Shown here: positions 17,780-27,152 of the stretch, in pieces
How the letters are laid out: the number at the start of each line of letters is the position of its first letter
Position numbering within the stretch: the stretch's first letter is position 1
DNA from: Bernardetiaceae bacterium
GTDB taxonomy: Bacteria > Bacteroidota > Bacteroidia > Cytophagales > Thermoflexibacteraceae
Direction: 5' to 3'
Length of the DNA stretch: 64,000 nt
Assembly (NCBI GenBank): GCA_025057115.1
Contig: JANWWZ010000008.1
Coordinates: 53,286-117,285, forward strand
Notes under the pieces: model-generated
Seen by the model: only the letters and a program-made list of their open reading frames with translations
What the model was told of the DNA's origin: nothing
Databases searched by the model: none
Translations under genes and position numbers: made by a program

Positions 17780-18634
17780 TTACCTGCGCAGTTGCTCTAT
17801 CTGCTCTGCTGTCAAGCCCGTTGCCTTTGCTATGGAAATATTATCCAATCCCAAACCGATGAGATTTTTAGCAATTTCTATTGCCTTTTCTTGTGCTGCT
17901 TCTTCTACTGCCTTCTCTACGGCTTCTTCTACTGCCGTTTGGATAACTGCCTTCATGTCCCTGTGTTGCAAAAGATTCCGTTCATACAACTCCAACTGCT
18001 CCATAGTCAAATTCGACAACGCCGCTATGTCAAATGCTTTTTGAAATATCGGCTCGTTCAAAATACTCGGAATGTGCTCCAAACGCTCCAAATGCTTCAA
18101 AAAATAACACCACTTGTCAAATCTCGTCTCTAATTCTTCTTCCTTCTTGTTGAACAGCGGCATTTGCAAAAATATGAAGTGCAACCTGTCGTAGAATACC
18201 TCTCCATCTTGGTCTTTCAAGCAGACATCTCGTCTAAACTTTCGCTTTGCTTCTGGATAGTCGTACTCAAAGTCTAAGATGGCGATGAAGTAAATGGCAT
18301 CCAGGCGAAAGTTCCAGTCTCCTTGCAATGCCTGCTCTCGAATGGGAAAGGTCACGTAAAACAGACTTCTGTCTTTGAAAAATTTGACTCTATCTTTTTG
18401 CATTTCCACGATGATTCTTTCTCCTGAGACGGCTTTGCAGTAGATGTCAAAGATGGCTCTTCTTTCAAGGGGGAGGTTGGCTAGTGTTTCAGGATTTCTA
18501 AAAGTGAGGTCGGTGATTTGGTGATGAGGGGGCAAGAGTTGGTTTAGAAAGTCGATGAGGAGGTCTTTGTTGGCTTCTTCTCCAAAGAGCTTTTTGAACC
18601 CGAAGTCTGTGTAAGGGTTGATGAACTTTCCCAT
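17780..18634 (-). CDS. Rpn family PD-(D/E)XK nuclease / putative transposase
   Basis: A 284-residue protein of the Rpn (recombination-promoting nuclease) or PF12784 family. It starts with the family hallmark INPYTDFGFKKLFG, followed by the nuclease core: Asp in RAIFDIYCKA and the Glu-x-Gln of IIVEMQKD near residue 78. The C-terminus carries a repetitive VEEA/VEKA helix, then a variable segment IAKATGLTAEQIEQLR, as in other Rpn proteins. These proteins cut DNA and can promote recombination, and recent work treats several as phage-defence factors; the role here is unknown. It stands alone, without terminal inverted repeats in view, so it is not an obvious insertion sequence. Confidence 0.88.
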   Translation of the reverse strand: MGKFINPYTDFGFKKLFGEEANKDLLIDFLNQLLPPHHQITDLTFRNPETLANLPLERRAIFDIYCKAVSGERIIVEMQKDRVKFFKDRSLFYVTFPIREQALQGDWNFRLDAIYFIAILDFEYDYPEAKRKFRRDVCLKDQDGEVFYDRLHFIFLQMPLFNKKEEELETRFDKWCYFLKHLERLEHIPSILNEPIFQKAFDIAALSNLTMEQLELYERNLLQHRDMKAVIQTAVEEAVEKAVEEAAQEKAIEIAKNLIGLGLDNISIAKATGLTAEQIEQLRR

Positions 18635-18704
18635 GCCAATGAAATTAAAACTTGGAGTGCGGCTAAATTCAGTTAATTTAACAACAACTGCTCAAGTTTT
18701 GTTG

Positions 18705-19184
18705 TCAATTTAAATTGTTGAAAATAGTCTCCATGATGTGCATAAGGCGTTGATAATCTGCTAAATCGAGTCCTTTCCAGCCTTCTTTTCGCATTTGAAT
18801 AACCACAGGTAGCATTTGGTTTACTTTTTTTTGTCCTTTAGCAGTGAGTTGAATAATAAAACGGCGGCGGTCGTTTTCATCAACCAGTCGGATGGTGAGT
18901 CCTTTTTTGCAAAGTTGGTCAATAATTCGAGTTACTGTAGGAGCATCTTTGAAAGTGCGGTCTGCAATTTCATTTTGGCTAATACCTGGACATTGCCGAA
19001 TGCAGTCCAACACCACCCACTGATCCACTGTAACGCCAAAATGATGTGCATTAAAACGACGTTGCAAATTTTGTCGAATTCGCTTAGTAGTTCGTTCTAT
19101 GATAAAGCCATAATTAGTAATTTGAGTAAGAAATTCTTGGTCTAAATGGTTATCACTTGGGGATGCACTAGCAAGAGGTTCCAT
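18705..19184 (-). CDS. MarR family transcriptional regulator
   Basis: A 159-residue winged-helix regulator. The DNA-binding part reads QCPGISQNEIADRTFKDAPTVTRIIDQLCKKGL (here in pieces: residues about 65-97), with the wing at RLVDENDRRRFIIQLT, the diagnostic DxxDRR pattern of MarR proteins. Such dimers usually repress their own gene and neighbouring targets and release DNA on binding a small aromatic or lipid ligand. The gene is not next to an obvious target; the acyl-CoA dehydrogenase operator at 44.65 kb has the right kind of palindrome but a link is only speculation. A 7-base inverted repeat lies 36 bases upstream. Confidence 0.92.
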   Translation of the reverse strand: MEPLASASPSDNHLDQEFLTQITNYGFIIERTTKRIRQNLQRRFNAHHFGVTVDQWVVLDCIRQCPGISQNEIADRTFKDAPTVTRIIDQLCKKGLTIRLVDENDRRRFIIQLTAKGQKKVNQMLPVVIQMRKEGWKGLDLADYQRLMHIMETIFNNLN

Positions 19185-19219
19185 AAATTAGTTGTATTTG
19201 TTGATAGGTTTTGCTAAGA

Positions 19220-19247
19220 TACCTCTTTCTAAATTTTTTGAGAGGTA
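19220..19247. promoter_or_regulatory. Inverted repeat upstream of the marR gene
   Basis: TACCTCT at 19220-19226 and AGAGGTA at 19241-19247 form perfect 7-base arms with a 14-base A+T-rich spacer. It lies between the end of the gene at 19250 and the MarR start at 19184. It could be an autoregulatory operator or a weak hairpin; no T run supports a terminator. Confidence 0.35.
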
Positions 19248-19249
19248 GG

Positions 19250-19771
19250 CTAGTGGTTTGAGCGATTATTTTCAGAGGCGTAGCTAAAAGAATAAATAGT
19301 ATCATCTAGCGCTAAAGTGCCATCGTTAAACTGACGCACAAATTTTTCAATTACTTCATCCGTAATTTTTTCTACATTCAAGCAGATATCAATAGCCACA
19401 CCAAACTCTACTGCTTCATCTATCTCTACAAACTCCGATACTCCTACCTCTTCTTCGGCTTCTATTTCGTCTACCAACAAGTCCAAGTAATCGAGTTGGT
19501 CTTCGGTAGCGTGCTCATAGTCAATATACTCGGGAAATTTTTCTTTGAGCCGTTGTTCTGCAAGGTCAAAAACAGCCATTTCGTACTCAGAGCGCAAGGT
19601 ATATATAAAGGCGTCGTAAATTACTTCTTTGCCGTTGTGCTTGCCCACAAAACGGAAATGAGCCGAGTCTTCATCGGGCAGGTCATCGGTAACGTAAAGA
19701 AATGATTTATTTGCCCGCTTGCACTCTTGTTTGAAAGCAGCAATGCGTTCGGGGTGAAATCCTTCGTTCAT
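19250..19771 (-). CDS. Acidic hypothetical protein
   Basis: A 173-residue cytoplasmic protein I do not recognise. It has no signal peptide or membrane segment and is strongly acidic from about residue 90 (DYLDLLVDEIEAEEEVGVSE). Alternating hydrophobic and acidic stretches suggest a compact mixed fold. The codon pattern and length argue for a real gene. It lies 65 bases upstream of marR on the same strand and is divergent from purB, with a 89-base spacer. Context gives no function. Confidence 0.75.
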   Translation of the reverse strand: MNEGFHPERIAAFKQECKRANKSFLYVTDDLPDEDSAHFRFVGKHNGKEVIYDAFIYTLRSEYEMAVFDLAEQRLKEKFPEYIDYEHATEDQLDYLDLLVDEIEAEEEVGVSEFVEIDEAVEFGVAIDICLNVEKITDEVIEKFVRQFNDGTLALDDTIYSFSYASENNRSNH

Positions 19772-19860
19772 GGCTCTGCGAATTTAAGTAGGGCAAAATA
19801 ACAAACTTTGCGGTAATATCAATAAAAAACTACGATATTTGCCGCTTAACAGGTTGTTGC

Positions 19861-21204
19861 ATGGAATTTTCTCCACTGCTTGCCATTGCTCCTGTAGATG
19901 GACGCTATAGGAACCAAACCGCTGAGCTTGCTTCTTTCTTTTCTGAGTACGGGCTGATGCGTTATCGCGTGCAAGTGGAAATAGAGTATTTCATTGCCCT
20001 TTGCCTGTTGCCGCTGCCGCAGTTAAAAGACGTCGACAAGAATTTATTTGAACACATTCGCCAAATCTATCGTCAATTTTCATTAGAAGAAGCAAAAAAA
20101 ATTAAAGACATAGAAAGCCACACTAACCATGATGTAAAGGCGGTTGAATATTTTGTCAAATCCTGCTTTGCTCAACTAGGGCTTGAACGATACAAAGAGT
20201 TTGTGCACTTTGGACTTACCTCTCAAGACATCAACAATACTGCTATCCCTCTGGCTTTGAAAGATGCCCTAAAAACAACTTATCTGCCTTTACTGGAACA
20301 AGTGCGGCAAGAATTAGCCCTGTTAGCAACTCAATGGGCGCACGTTCCTATGCTTGCCTTTACCCATGGGCAACCTGCTTCCCCTACGCGAATGGGCAAG
20401 GAAATGCAAGTGTTTGTTTATCGTTTAGAAGAACAGATCAAATCCCTTAAAGCAGTGCCTTTAAGCGCTAAATTTGGAGGGGCTACGGGTAATTTTAATG
20501 CACATCAAGTTGCTTATCCTGACATTGACTGGCATCAATTTGCTGATTATTTTGTCAATGAGATTTTAGGACTGCGCCGCTCTCGCTGGACTACCCAAAT
20601 AGAAAACTACGACCACTTAGCAGCTCTTTTTGATGCCCTGCGCCGCATCAATACCATCTTGATCGACTTTGCTCGCGATGCATGGACGTATATTTCTATG
20701 GGATACTTCAAGCAAAAAGCCCTTCCTACCGAAGTAGGCTCTTCCACCATGCCGCACAAAGTAAATCCAATTGACTTTGAAAATGCAGAAGGAAATCTAT
20801 GTTATGCCAACGCTATTTTTAACTTTTTGTCGGAAAAATTACCCATTTCGCGCCTACAACGAGACCTCACCGACTCTACTGTATTGCGCAATATCGGCGT
20901 GCCTATAGCCCATACCCTCGTTGCTTTACACTCCCTCAAAAAAGGGCTGAGCAAAATAACCCTCAACCAAGCTCGTTTGCAAGCTGATTTAGAAAATAAT
21001 TGGGTAGTGGTAGCTGAGGCTTTGCAAAGCATCTTGCGCCGCGAGGGCTATCCACAACCTTACGAAGTGCTCAAAGAACTTACCCGCGGCAAAGAAAACA
21101 TTACGCAAGAGCACATCAGCCATTTTATTGACTCTCTTGAGGTACCTGAAAGGGTAAAAGTTGAAATGCGAGCAGTAACTCCATTTAATTACACTGGCTT
21201 ATAA
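19861..21204 (+). CDS. purB: Adenylosuccinate lyase
   Basis: Splits succinyl-AICAR and adenylosuccinate, releasing fumarate, in purine synthesis. The 447-residue protein shows the fumarase/aspartase-superfamily signature GSSTMPHKVNPIDFEN near residue 295, TSQDINNTAI for the substrate site, and the catalytic His in FTHGQPASPTRMGKE. Its near N-terminal APVDGRYRNQTAELASFFSE is specific for PurB and separates it from ArgH, which is also in the window. rnz follows after 12 bases on the same strand and is probably co-transcribed. Confidence 0.97.
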   Translation: MEFSPLLAIAPVDGRYRNQTAELASFFSEYGLMRYRVQVEIEYFIALCLLPLPQLKDVDKNLFEHIRQIYRQFSLEEAKKIKDIESHTNHDVKAVEYFVKSCFAQLGLERYKEFVHFGLTSQDINNTAIPLALKDALKTTYLPLLEQVRQELALLATQWAHVPMLAFTHGQPASPTRMGKEMQVFVYRLEEQIKSLKAVPLSAKFGGATGNFNAHQVAYPDIDWHQFADYFVNEILGLRRSRWTTQIENYDHLAALFDALRRINTILIDFARDAWTYISMGYFKQKALPTEVGSSTMPHKVNPIDFENAEGNLCYANAIFNFLSEKLPISRLQRDLTDSTVLRNIGVPIAHTLVALHSLKKGLSKITLNQARLQADLENNWVVVAEALQSILRREGYPQPYEVLKELTRGKENITQEHISHFIDSLEVPERVKVEMRAVTPFNYTGL

Positions 21205-21216
21205 AACGGTTACTAA

Positions 21217-22125
21217 ATGAAATTTAGCGTTACTATACTGGGCAGTTCTGCGGGAGTGCCTACCCTCTCACGCAGTTTGCCCGCTCAAGTAGTGCAATTT
21301 AATGAGCGACTTTTTCTCATTGACTGCGGTGAAGGCACTCAGGTACAAATGCAAAAATTTGGCATTAAACCTCATCGCATCAGCCATATTTTCATTAGCC
21401 ATTTGCACGGCGACCATTATCTAGGGCTTGCAGGGCTGCTCTCCAGCATGAATTTACAAGGACGGACCCAACCGTTGTCTTTATTTGCACCCTACTCCCT
21501 TGCAGAAGTTCTTACTCTGCAGTTCCGCTCAATGGGAGTTGTGTTGAGATTTCCTTTGCACTTTTTTCCCTTACCCATGGAACAGCCTGCAGTAATTTTC
21601 GAAGATGACTTATTGCTTGTTCGCTGTTTTCCTCTTGTGCACCTGCTGCCTACGGTAGGTTTTTTGTTTCAAGAAAAGCCGCGAGAGCGCAATCTGATCA
21701 AGGAGCGCTTGCCCAAAGACATGCCGTTTGCCCTTTTGAAAGCGCTCAAGCGCGGTGAAAATGTCACTTGGCAAGACACATTCTACCATGCTGAAGAAGT
21801 AACCTTGCCGCCTCCTTTGCCGCGCAGCTACGCCTATTGCTCTGATACGCTCTATCACGAACCCCTTGCCAAAGACCTTCAAGGAGTCAATTTACTTTAC
21901 CATGAAGCAACTTTCCAAGAGGCGCTTGCTGACCATGCTCTTAAAACGACCCATTCCACTGCTCGGCAAGCAGCTATGCTAGCACTAAAAGCCCAAGCCA
22001 AAAAGCTCATTATTGGACATTTTTCAGCTCGCTACAAAGATGTTAGTCCTTTGCTAACAGAAGCACGTGCCGTTTTCCTTGCCACAGAGGCAGTAGAGGA
22101 CGGGGCTGTTTTTGAAATAGCTTAA
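21217..22125 (+). CDS. rnz: Ribonuclease Z
   Basis: tRNA 3'-end endonuclease of the metallo-beta-lactamase superfamily, 302 residues (usual size). The zinc motif HLHGDHYLGLAGL is near residue 62, followed by VHLLPTVGF, CSDTLY with the bridging Asp, HEATF and the late GHFSARY histidine. The N-terminus LGSSAGVPTLSR is the family's opening. It follows purB by 12 bases and ends before a bidirectional hairpin. Confidence 0.96.
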   Translation: MKFSVTILGSSAGVPTLSRSLPAQVVQFNERLFLIDCGEGTQVQMQKFGIKPHRISHIFISHLHGDHYLGLAGLLSSMNLQGRTQPLSLFAPYSLAEVLTLQFRSMGVVLRFPLHFFPLPMEQPAVIFEDDLLLVRCFPLVHLLPTVGFLFQEKPRERNLIKERLPKDMPFALLKALKRGENVTWQDTFYHAEEVTLPPPLPRSYAYCSDTLYHEPLAKDLQGVNLLYHEATFQEALADHALKTTHSTARQAAMLALKAQAKKLIIGHFSARYKDVSPLLTEARAVFLATEAVEDGAVFEIA

Positions 22126-22161
22126 CATCAGCAAAGAAAACTTGCAATTACGCATAAAAAA

Positions 22162-22191
22162 TGCCTGCCATTGTAAACTGGATGGCAGGCG
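22162..22191. terminator. Bidirectional terminator after rnz
   Basis: TGCCTGCCAT at 22162-22171 pairs with ATGGCAGGC at 22182-22190. It is preceded by AAAAAA (a T run on the minus strand) and lies between convergent rnz and the T9SS cargo gene, so it may serve mainly the minus-strand gene. Confidence 0.7.
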
Positions 22192-22213
22192 TTATCTTAT
22201 ACTTGGCAAATTT

Positions 22214-25200
22214 TTATTTCACCGTCAGTTTTAAGGTGGCTGTGCTACCTGAAGGCATTAGCACTTTAACCAGATATACCCCTGGCTGGGCATGGAAAGG
22301 TACATACACATCCTGGCTAGAGGTACCCTGTGGCGTTCCTTCATACACTAACTGCCCTAATAAGTTATACACCATGATGCGGCTAATATCTTCACTGGAT
22401 TGGGTGAGGAAAAATCCCTCTCCTACGGCTGCTGGATTGGGATAAGCCCGAAGTTCTTGCCCTAACTCTTCTAGATTGACCGAAATAATGCGCGAGTATT
22501 CAAATGTGTCATCTCGGTCTATGAGTCGCAGTCGATAGTAGTTTAAGCGGCGCGGTTCGCTATCTAGGTAGCTATACCTTCCTCCTTGAGAACCTTTGCC
22601 AGGTACCTCAGCAATAGTGAAAAAGTTTTCACCGTCATAGCTTTTTTCTATAGCAAAGCGGTCAAAATTGATTTCGGAAGCCGTCTGCCATTTTAGCCAT
22701 ACCTGATTGGCTACTTTCTGAGCACTAAATTCTATCAACTCAGCAGGTAGTAAGGCATTCATAGGCGATTGAGCAGTGCCAAAGTCAGAAAAGCCCGACA
22801 TACCACCTACTGAAGTATTGTTAGGATGGTCATTGAGACAAACACCTCCATGAGGTAGCCAAGGGGCACTGCTATTGGCACGGCGTACAATAGTAGTACT
22901 AACGGTAGTGCCCGAACCGCAAGTGATGCCAAAATTAGTATAGTGGCGGTTATACAACGTCATTTGGTAATTGCCAGAAGTAGTTACCTGATTGCCAGAA
23001 GTGTTGTACGCGTTAATAGTCCAGTAACCATGGTTGAGCATCTGACAGTTAAAATTAGCACTACACATGTTAGGCAGACCGCCCAAAGTAGGCACTACAG
23101 TGTGTTCGTTGAAATACGCCAGTAGGTTATCCACGTTGGAAGCGGTTGTAAAGTTCACATTGGCAAGTTGATATTGCTTATTTACAGGACAAGTAGCGTT
23201 ATAATGGTTAATTACACTTCCTGAGCCTTCTTCGAAGTCGTAGTAAGCTACCAGTCCTGCGGGAGGATTGCAGCGGTCGATGAGTTGGTCTTTCCAAGTA
23301 GCAATTTCCATTTGTGTGCGAGCCACGTTCCAAATGCGCACTTCATCTATTTGACCATCGAAGTAGTGATTCCACCACCGTCCTAAATAATTGTGAGCGT
23401 TCGAAGTTACAAGAGTACCCAGAGTCCGCGCTTCCGAAGCTACCAGAACACCATTGATATAGAACTTTACTGTGTTGCCATCATAAGTAACAGCATAATG
23501 TGCCCAAGTGTTATGTAAAGCATATGGGACACTGTTAGCATCTATATCAGAGCCCCAAAGCTGTACCCTGAAGTTAAAGGTAGTGCTATTTCCATTATTA
23601 ACCCGCAAAGCGAAATCTTTAAGATCACCCGCGGCAGGTGTACCTAAAGAGAATAAACCACCATCTCCAGAAAAATTGCGGATGCGTGCCCACATTTCTA
23701 CGGTGCGCGGCGCATTTCCGGCAATGGCTACAGTAGAAGGCAATTTTACATACTGCTGATGAGTGGGGTTGAAGTCTAATACTTTTGTCGTGCCGATGCC
23801 AGTGCTGTAATTAGCTGTTTGCCAGGTAGGTAAGTTCCCACCATTGCCCTGCAGTGTGCCTTGCTTGGTATTGTCGGGAGTTAATGTTTGCGTGCCTTTT
23901 ACCAGACCTACAGGGAAATCGTAACTACCTGTAGCGTTTACATAACGGCGCAAACGACCTGCTACATAGCATTGGGCAGCTTCACTATGTCCTTGTACGG
24001 CATTAGGAGCGCGATTTTTGATTACTAGCTCTCGTGTGCCTTGTGTGCGCACATGACCATTGACAAAGGTAAATTGAGAGCCATCTTGCACAATTAAATT
24101 GCCGCGATTGGTTCCATCGAGAATGCGCAAGAAAGGATCCGTATTGATACTTAGCGAAGGGGTAGTATTGTTCAGCTCTACGTTGGGAAACTCACCGAGA
24201 GCGGTGGTACTCACGCGCTCGTAGTGTTGAGGCACCGTACCTATAAAACGCACCTTAGCGCTTGGGTTAGCGTTAAGATTTCCTTCATGAAAGAAATGGC
24301 GACAAACATTAAACGTACTACTAGGAGCCATGTTGAGCACTCCTGTATTGAGCAATTTGATATCGCGGCAAGAAAATGTAGCATTAGTAGGAATCATAGG
24401 CCAATGACTACCTACCCGTTGAGCTAATGGAGGAATGATAATATCATTATTACAATTAGGTACACCACTAAATCCACATGGAGCGCTCCAGTTGTCGGCA
24501 TCATTGATATTAGTGTCTTTTGAACCTTTCCAAACGTATTCTAGGGTTCCTATGCAAATAGAATCCTGTAGTATGCATCCACCTATGTCTTTCTTAAGAA
24601 CATAGGTTCCTACTGAATAAATAGGCAATGTTAGCGTTTGTCCTGTGCCAATGGGAGTAGTGGTATTTGGAAGTAAAAACCATTGGTAACTATCCCCATC
24701 AGGTCCCCCGTCAAGAGTAATGCTGGCACCAAAAGAGACATTGATATCGTCGCCCAAATTTATTGAGTTGAAATTGGAGAAGTAACCATAGCGCGTACCG
24801 CCTGTTTCGCTACCGTTAATGATACCTAAATGAAACAAACAACTGTTGTTTTGCACTATACCAACAGCGCCGGCGGCAATAGTGGAGGTAGGAATATTGT
24901 CTATGCGAGCAGCCACCCAGCCGGATAATCCCGGTACGGAGCTGAAAGTAGCAGACATAGGTATTCCATTTAAAGTAAAGTTGCTTGCGCAACCACTTTT
25001 AGTGATAATAATCATTCCTAAGAATTCATCTGTGGAGCGAACAAATTGAGCGCGTTTAGAGCCAGTGCATTCGATAGGAGGAACTACAGCCGCACCTGTT
25101 TCGCAGCCAAAGCCTCCGAAATGTACAACATAGATGGGTTTGTCAGAAACAATAGAAGTATATAAATCAGCATGTACTAGGGAAATCACCTGAAAAGCGC

Positions 25201-26161
25201 CAGGACCACTAAGAGAATAAGTAGCAGTGCTGGTGTTAGTCACAGTAACTGTAGTGGTACCAGTTTTTGTAGCCATGATCACTACTCTTTCAGGGTTGGT
25301 AGTAGGTGATGACCCTAAAAAGGTACGCACAATTATGTACTTAGTTCCTAATATATTGACAGGCACCAGTTGATCGCCAGCAAGGTCATAGCAGCCTCCA
25401 GCAGAAGTATTAATAGAGTCGTGGAACATAGTAACAGCGATAGGTTTGTTAGAGGTGATTTTGGTGCCTGCAGGCATTATCGACGCACCTGATGAAGATC
25501 CGCTAGTAGGTCCAGCAATAGTACCTGCATAGGTTTGCCCTTTATTAAGGGTTACAGTAAAAGTTGCATTAGCTGCTCTACCTCCTTCTAAGGTTTCAGT
25601 AGGAGTGATATTTACGGTAGTATTGTCTTCAGTAGCCACTACAATAAATCCCGAGCGTCCTGGTATAGAAAGAGGTTGGTGATTCCATACGTTTTTTATC
25701 AACGGCACGTAAAACTCTTTCCCTAATGCATTCTTACCTTTTAGTGAAAAAATATCTACATTGTGATTGGGTCCAGGTTCGTAGTAAGCGGCAATAGGCT
25801 CGTTAGAAACAATGTGTACCCCTGTGTTTTTTGCTGTTACGGGTCCCCCTGCATCAAAAGGCGTTTCTAGAAAAGGTCTTCTAGAAGTTAAAACAACTGT
25901 ATGAGTAGCTCCAGCAGCTACTGTTACTGTAATAGGGGTAAATAGTGGCTGTGAAGGCATGGAAATAGTAACAGTTGCAGGGTTTTGAAAGGCAGTAATC
26001 CGCAAGTGTATAGGCTCATGTCCGTGAGATTCGCTAAGGTCAGGTGCGGCAAACCAGAATTCTTTATCTATTTGAGCATATGATAATAATGGCAACGTCC
26101 AAAGCACGCATATCACCTGTAAAAGGCGTTTTACGCGAGGTGAATGTAAAAAGAAGTCCAT
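22214..26161 (-). CDS. Large secreted LamG-domain protein with T9SS C-terminal signal
   Basis: A 1315-residue exported protein. Signal peptide at residues 1-30 (ending LLSYAQ). Residues about 60-450 resemble the IgGFc-binding N-terminal domain, rich in Thr/Val strands (TVTVAAGATHTVVLTS). A LamG/concanavalin-like jelly-roll follows at about 800-1000 (YVKLPSTVAI to GQIDEVRIWN). The last 80 residues are a type A sorting domain: LRAYPNPA at the start, IMVYNLLGQLVYEG, then GVYLVKVLM and a final LKLTVK. It should be moved to the cell surface or released by the type IX secretion system, so the organism likely glides or secretes by T9SS. Probably adhesion or recognition; no catalytic residues were seen. 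Monocistronic. Confidence 0.9.
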   Translation of the reverse strand: MDFFLHSPRVKRLLQVICVLWTLPLLSYAQIDKEFWFAAPDLSESHGHEPIHLRITAFQNPATVTISMPSQPLFTPITVTVAAGATHTVVLTSRRPFLETPFDAGGPVTAKNTGVHIVSNEPIAAYYEPGPNHNVDIFSLKGKNALGKEFYVPLIKNVWNHQPLSIPGRSGFIVVATEDNTTVNITPTETLEGGRAANATFTVTLNKGQTYAGTIAGPTSGSSSGASIMPAGTKITSNKPIAVTMFHDSINTSAGGCYDLAGDQLVPVNILGTKYIIVRTFLGSSPTTNPERVVIMATKTGTTTVTVTNTSTATYSLSGPGAFQVISLVHADLYTSIVSDKPIYVVHFGGFGCETGAAVVPPIECTGSKRAQFVRSTDEFLGMIIITKSGCASNFTLNGIPMSATFSSVPGLSGWVAARIDNIPTSTIAAGAVGIVQNNSCLFHLGIINGSETGGTRYGYFSNFNSINLGDDINVSFGASITLDGGPDGDSYQWFLLPNTTTPIGTGQTLTLPIYSVGTYVLKKDIGGCILQDSICIGTLEYVWKGSKDTNINDADNWSAPCGFSGVPNCNNDIIIPPLAQRVGSHWPMIPTNATFSCRDIKLLNTGVLNMAPSSTFNVCRHFFHEGNLNANPSAKVRFIGTVPQHYERVSTTALGEFPNVELNNTTPSLSINTDPFLRILDGTNRGNLIVQDGSQFTFVNGHVRTQGTRELVIKNRAPNAVQGHSEAAQCYVAGRLRRYVNATGSYDFPVGLVKGTQTLTPDNTKQGTLQGNGGNLPTWQTANYSTGIGTTKVLDFNPTHQQYVKLPSTVAIAGNAPRTVEMWARIRNFSGDGGLFSLGTPAAGDLKDFALRVNNGNSTTFNFRVQLWGSDIDANSVPYALHNTWAHYAVTYDGNTVKFYINGVLVASEARTLGTLVTSNAHNYLGRWWNHYFDGQIDEVRIWNVARTQMEIATWKDQLIDRCNPPAGLVAYYDFEEGSGSVINHYNATCPVNKQYQLANVNFTTASNVDNLLAYFNEHTVVPTLGGLPNMCSANFNCQMLNHGYWTINAYNTSGNQVTTSGNYQMTLYNRHYTNFGITCGSGTTVSTTIVRRANSSAPWLPHGGVCLNDHPNNTSVGGMSGFSDFGTAQSPMNALLPAELIEFSAQKVANQVWLKWQTASEINFDRFAIEKSYDGENFFTIAEVPGKGSQGGRYSYLDSEPRRLNYYRLRLIDRDDTFEYSRIISVNLEELGQELRAYPNPAAVGEGFFLTQSSEDISRIMVYNLLGQLVYEGTPQGTSSQDVYVPFHAQPGVYLVKVLMPSGSTATLKLTVK

Positions 26162-26576
26162 ATTATTCTTGGTTTTTTACAACAATAAAACGGCAAATTA
26201 TAGTCCTGTGATGCAAGGAAGGGGTAAATTCTATGAATTTGAGATGTAATATTGAATCTATGAGGGGTAAGATAGGAAAAAAATGTGCGCGTTTGTGAAA
26301 TTATATAGGGCTATCTAAATATCAGTTTACGCTAAGAAGCTAATTCCTGTTGCAATGCCACGAAAGTTACAAATCAAAAGTGCATTTAATCTTGCAATGA
26401 AAGATTTTTTGCAAAATTAACTCATTTGCTCTTAGACAACAACGTATTTTTTCGCCCAGATGCTTTTTAACTGTTTCAACTAGCCCGAAAAGGTACATTG
26501 ATAAAAACTCATCGCCCTTTTGTAGCGTATTCTTAAAAAATTGTAACGCTAAACGCCGACCAATGTATAATTGGAT
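26162..26576. other. Gene-free spacer
   Basis: 415 A+T-rich bases between the start of the T9SS cargo gene and the end of the DUF3299 gene, both on the minus strand. It must hold the cargo gene's promoter, but no exact TTG-N19-21-TAnnTTTG match was found. No reading frame, hairpin with a T run or repeat of note was seen. Confidence 0.6.
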
Positions 26577-27152
26577 TTATTGCTTTAGCAACGCATCTTC
26601 TACAATGAAAAACAATTGCTCGGAATTGTCGTGATTGAGCCTGAGAGTGCCTGAGATAGTAACTGGATGAGTAGCAATAGCAATGGGTTCCTTAGCATAT
26701 ACTTCTACAACACTTTCTGGACCTGCACCGCCGCAGAAAAAGCAAGAAGCATAAGGAAAATAAGACAGTACAAAATGCGTCTGCTTGCCTTCTTCTAAAG
26801 GAATCATGAACCCTTTAATAGTAACTCGCTTGCCTTCCAGTGCTCGAAGTTCTTCAGGGAAATAGGCTTGGTAAGATATTTCATTAGCCTGATAAGTTAC
26901 TTTGCGCAATAACTCCCACAGGGCAGCCGATTGGTCTTTGTGCCAAAGGGTATCCCTGCTATCTATTAATTCTTTGAATGCTTGCGGTTCTTTTACTGTA
27001 TAGCGGTAGTTGCCAGTACTTTGAGGATGAGTTTGGTAATTGTTAAAAGCAGTAACCTCGTTGAGCCTTTCAGCGGCTCGTTGTTCGGTTTCTTTCTGCC
27101 ACCAAAGCCGAATGACAAAGAATAACCCTACTGCTACTATCAGGTATCGCAT
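26577..27152 (-). CDS. DUF3299-like membrane-anchored protein
   Basis: A 191-residue protein with an N-terminal hydrophobic anchor (MRYLIVAVGLFFVIRLWW), so the rest faces the periplasm. The core IKGFMIPLEE... and ASCFFCGGAGPESVVEV, with its CxxC pair, matches the DUF3299 family of metal- or redox-related envelope proteins whose function is undefined. The CFFCGG cysteines could bind a metal or form a disulfide. Its ATG overlaps the stop codon of the DUF4199 gene by one base (TAATG), indicating translational coupling. Confidence 0.8.
   Translation of the reverse strand: MRYLIVAVGLFFVIRLWWQKETEQRAAERLNEVTAFNNYQTHPQSTGNYRYTVKEPQAFKELIDSRDTLWHKDQSAALWELLRKVTYQANEISYQAYFPEELRALEGKRVTIKGFMIPLEEGKQTHFVLSYFPYASCFFCGGAGPESVVEVYAKEPIAIATHPVTISGTLRLNHDNSEQLFFIVEDALLKQ

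Noticed and set aside
17655..18133. Two overlapping plus-strand frames of 120-129 codons
   Set aside because: Antisense of the Rpn-type nuclease, whose N-terminal and core motifs are diagnostic.
17780..18634. Intact insertion sequence around the Rpn gene
   Set aside because: No terminal inverted repeats or target duplication were seen around it.
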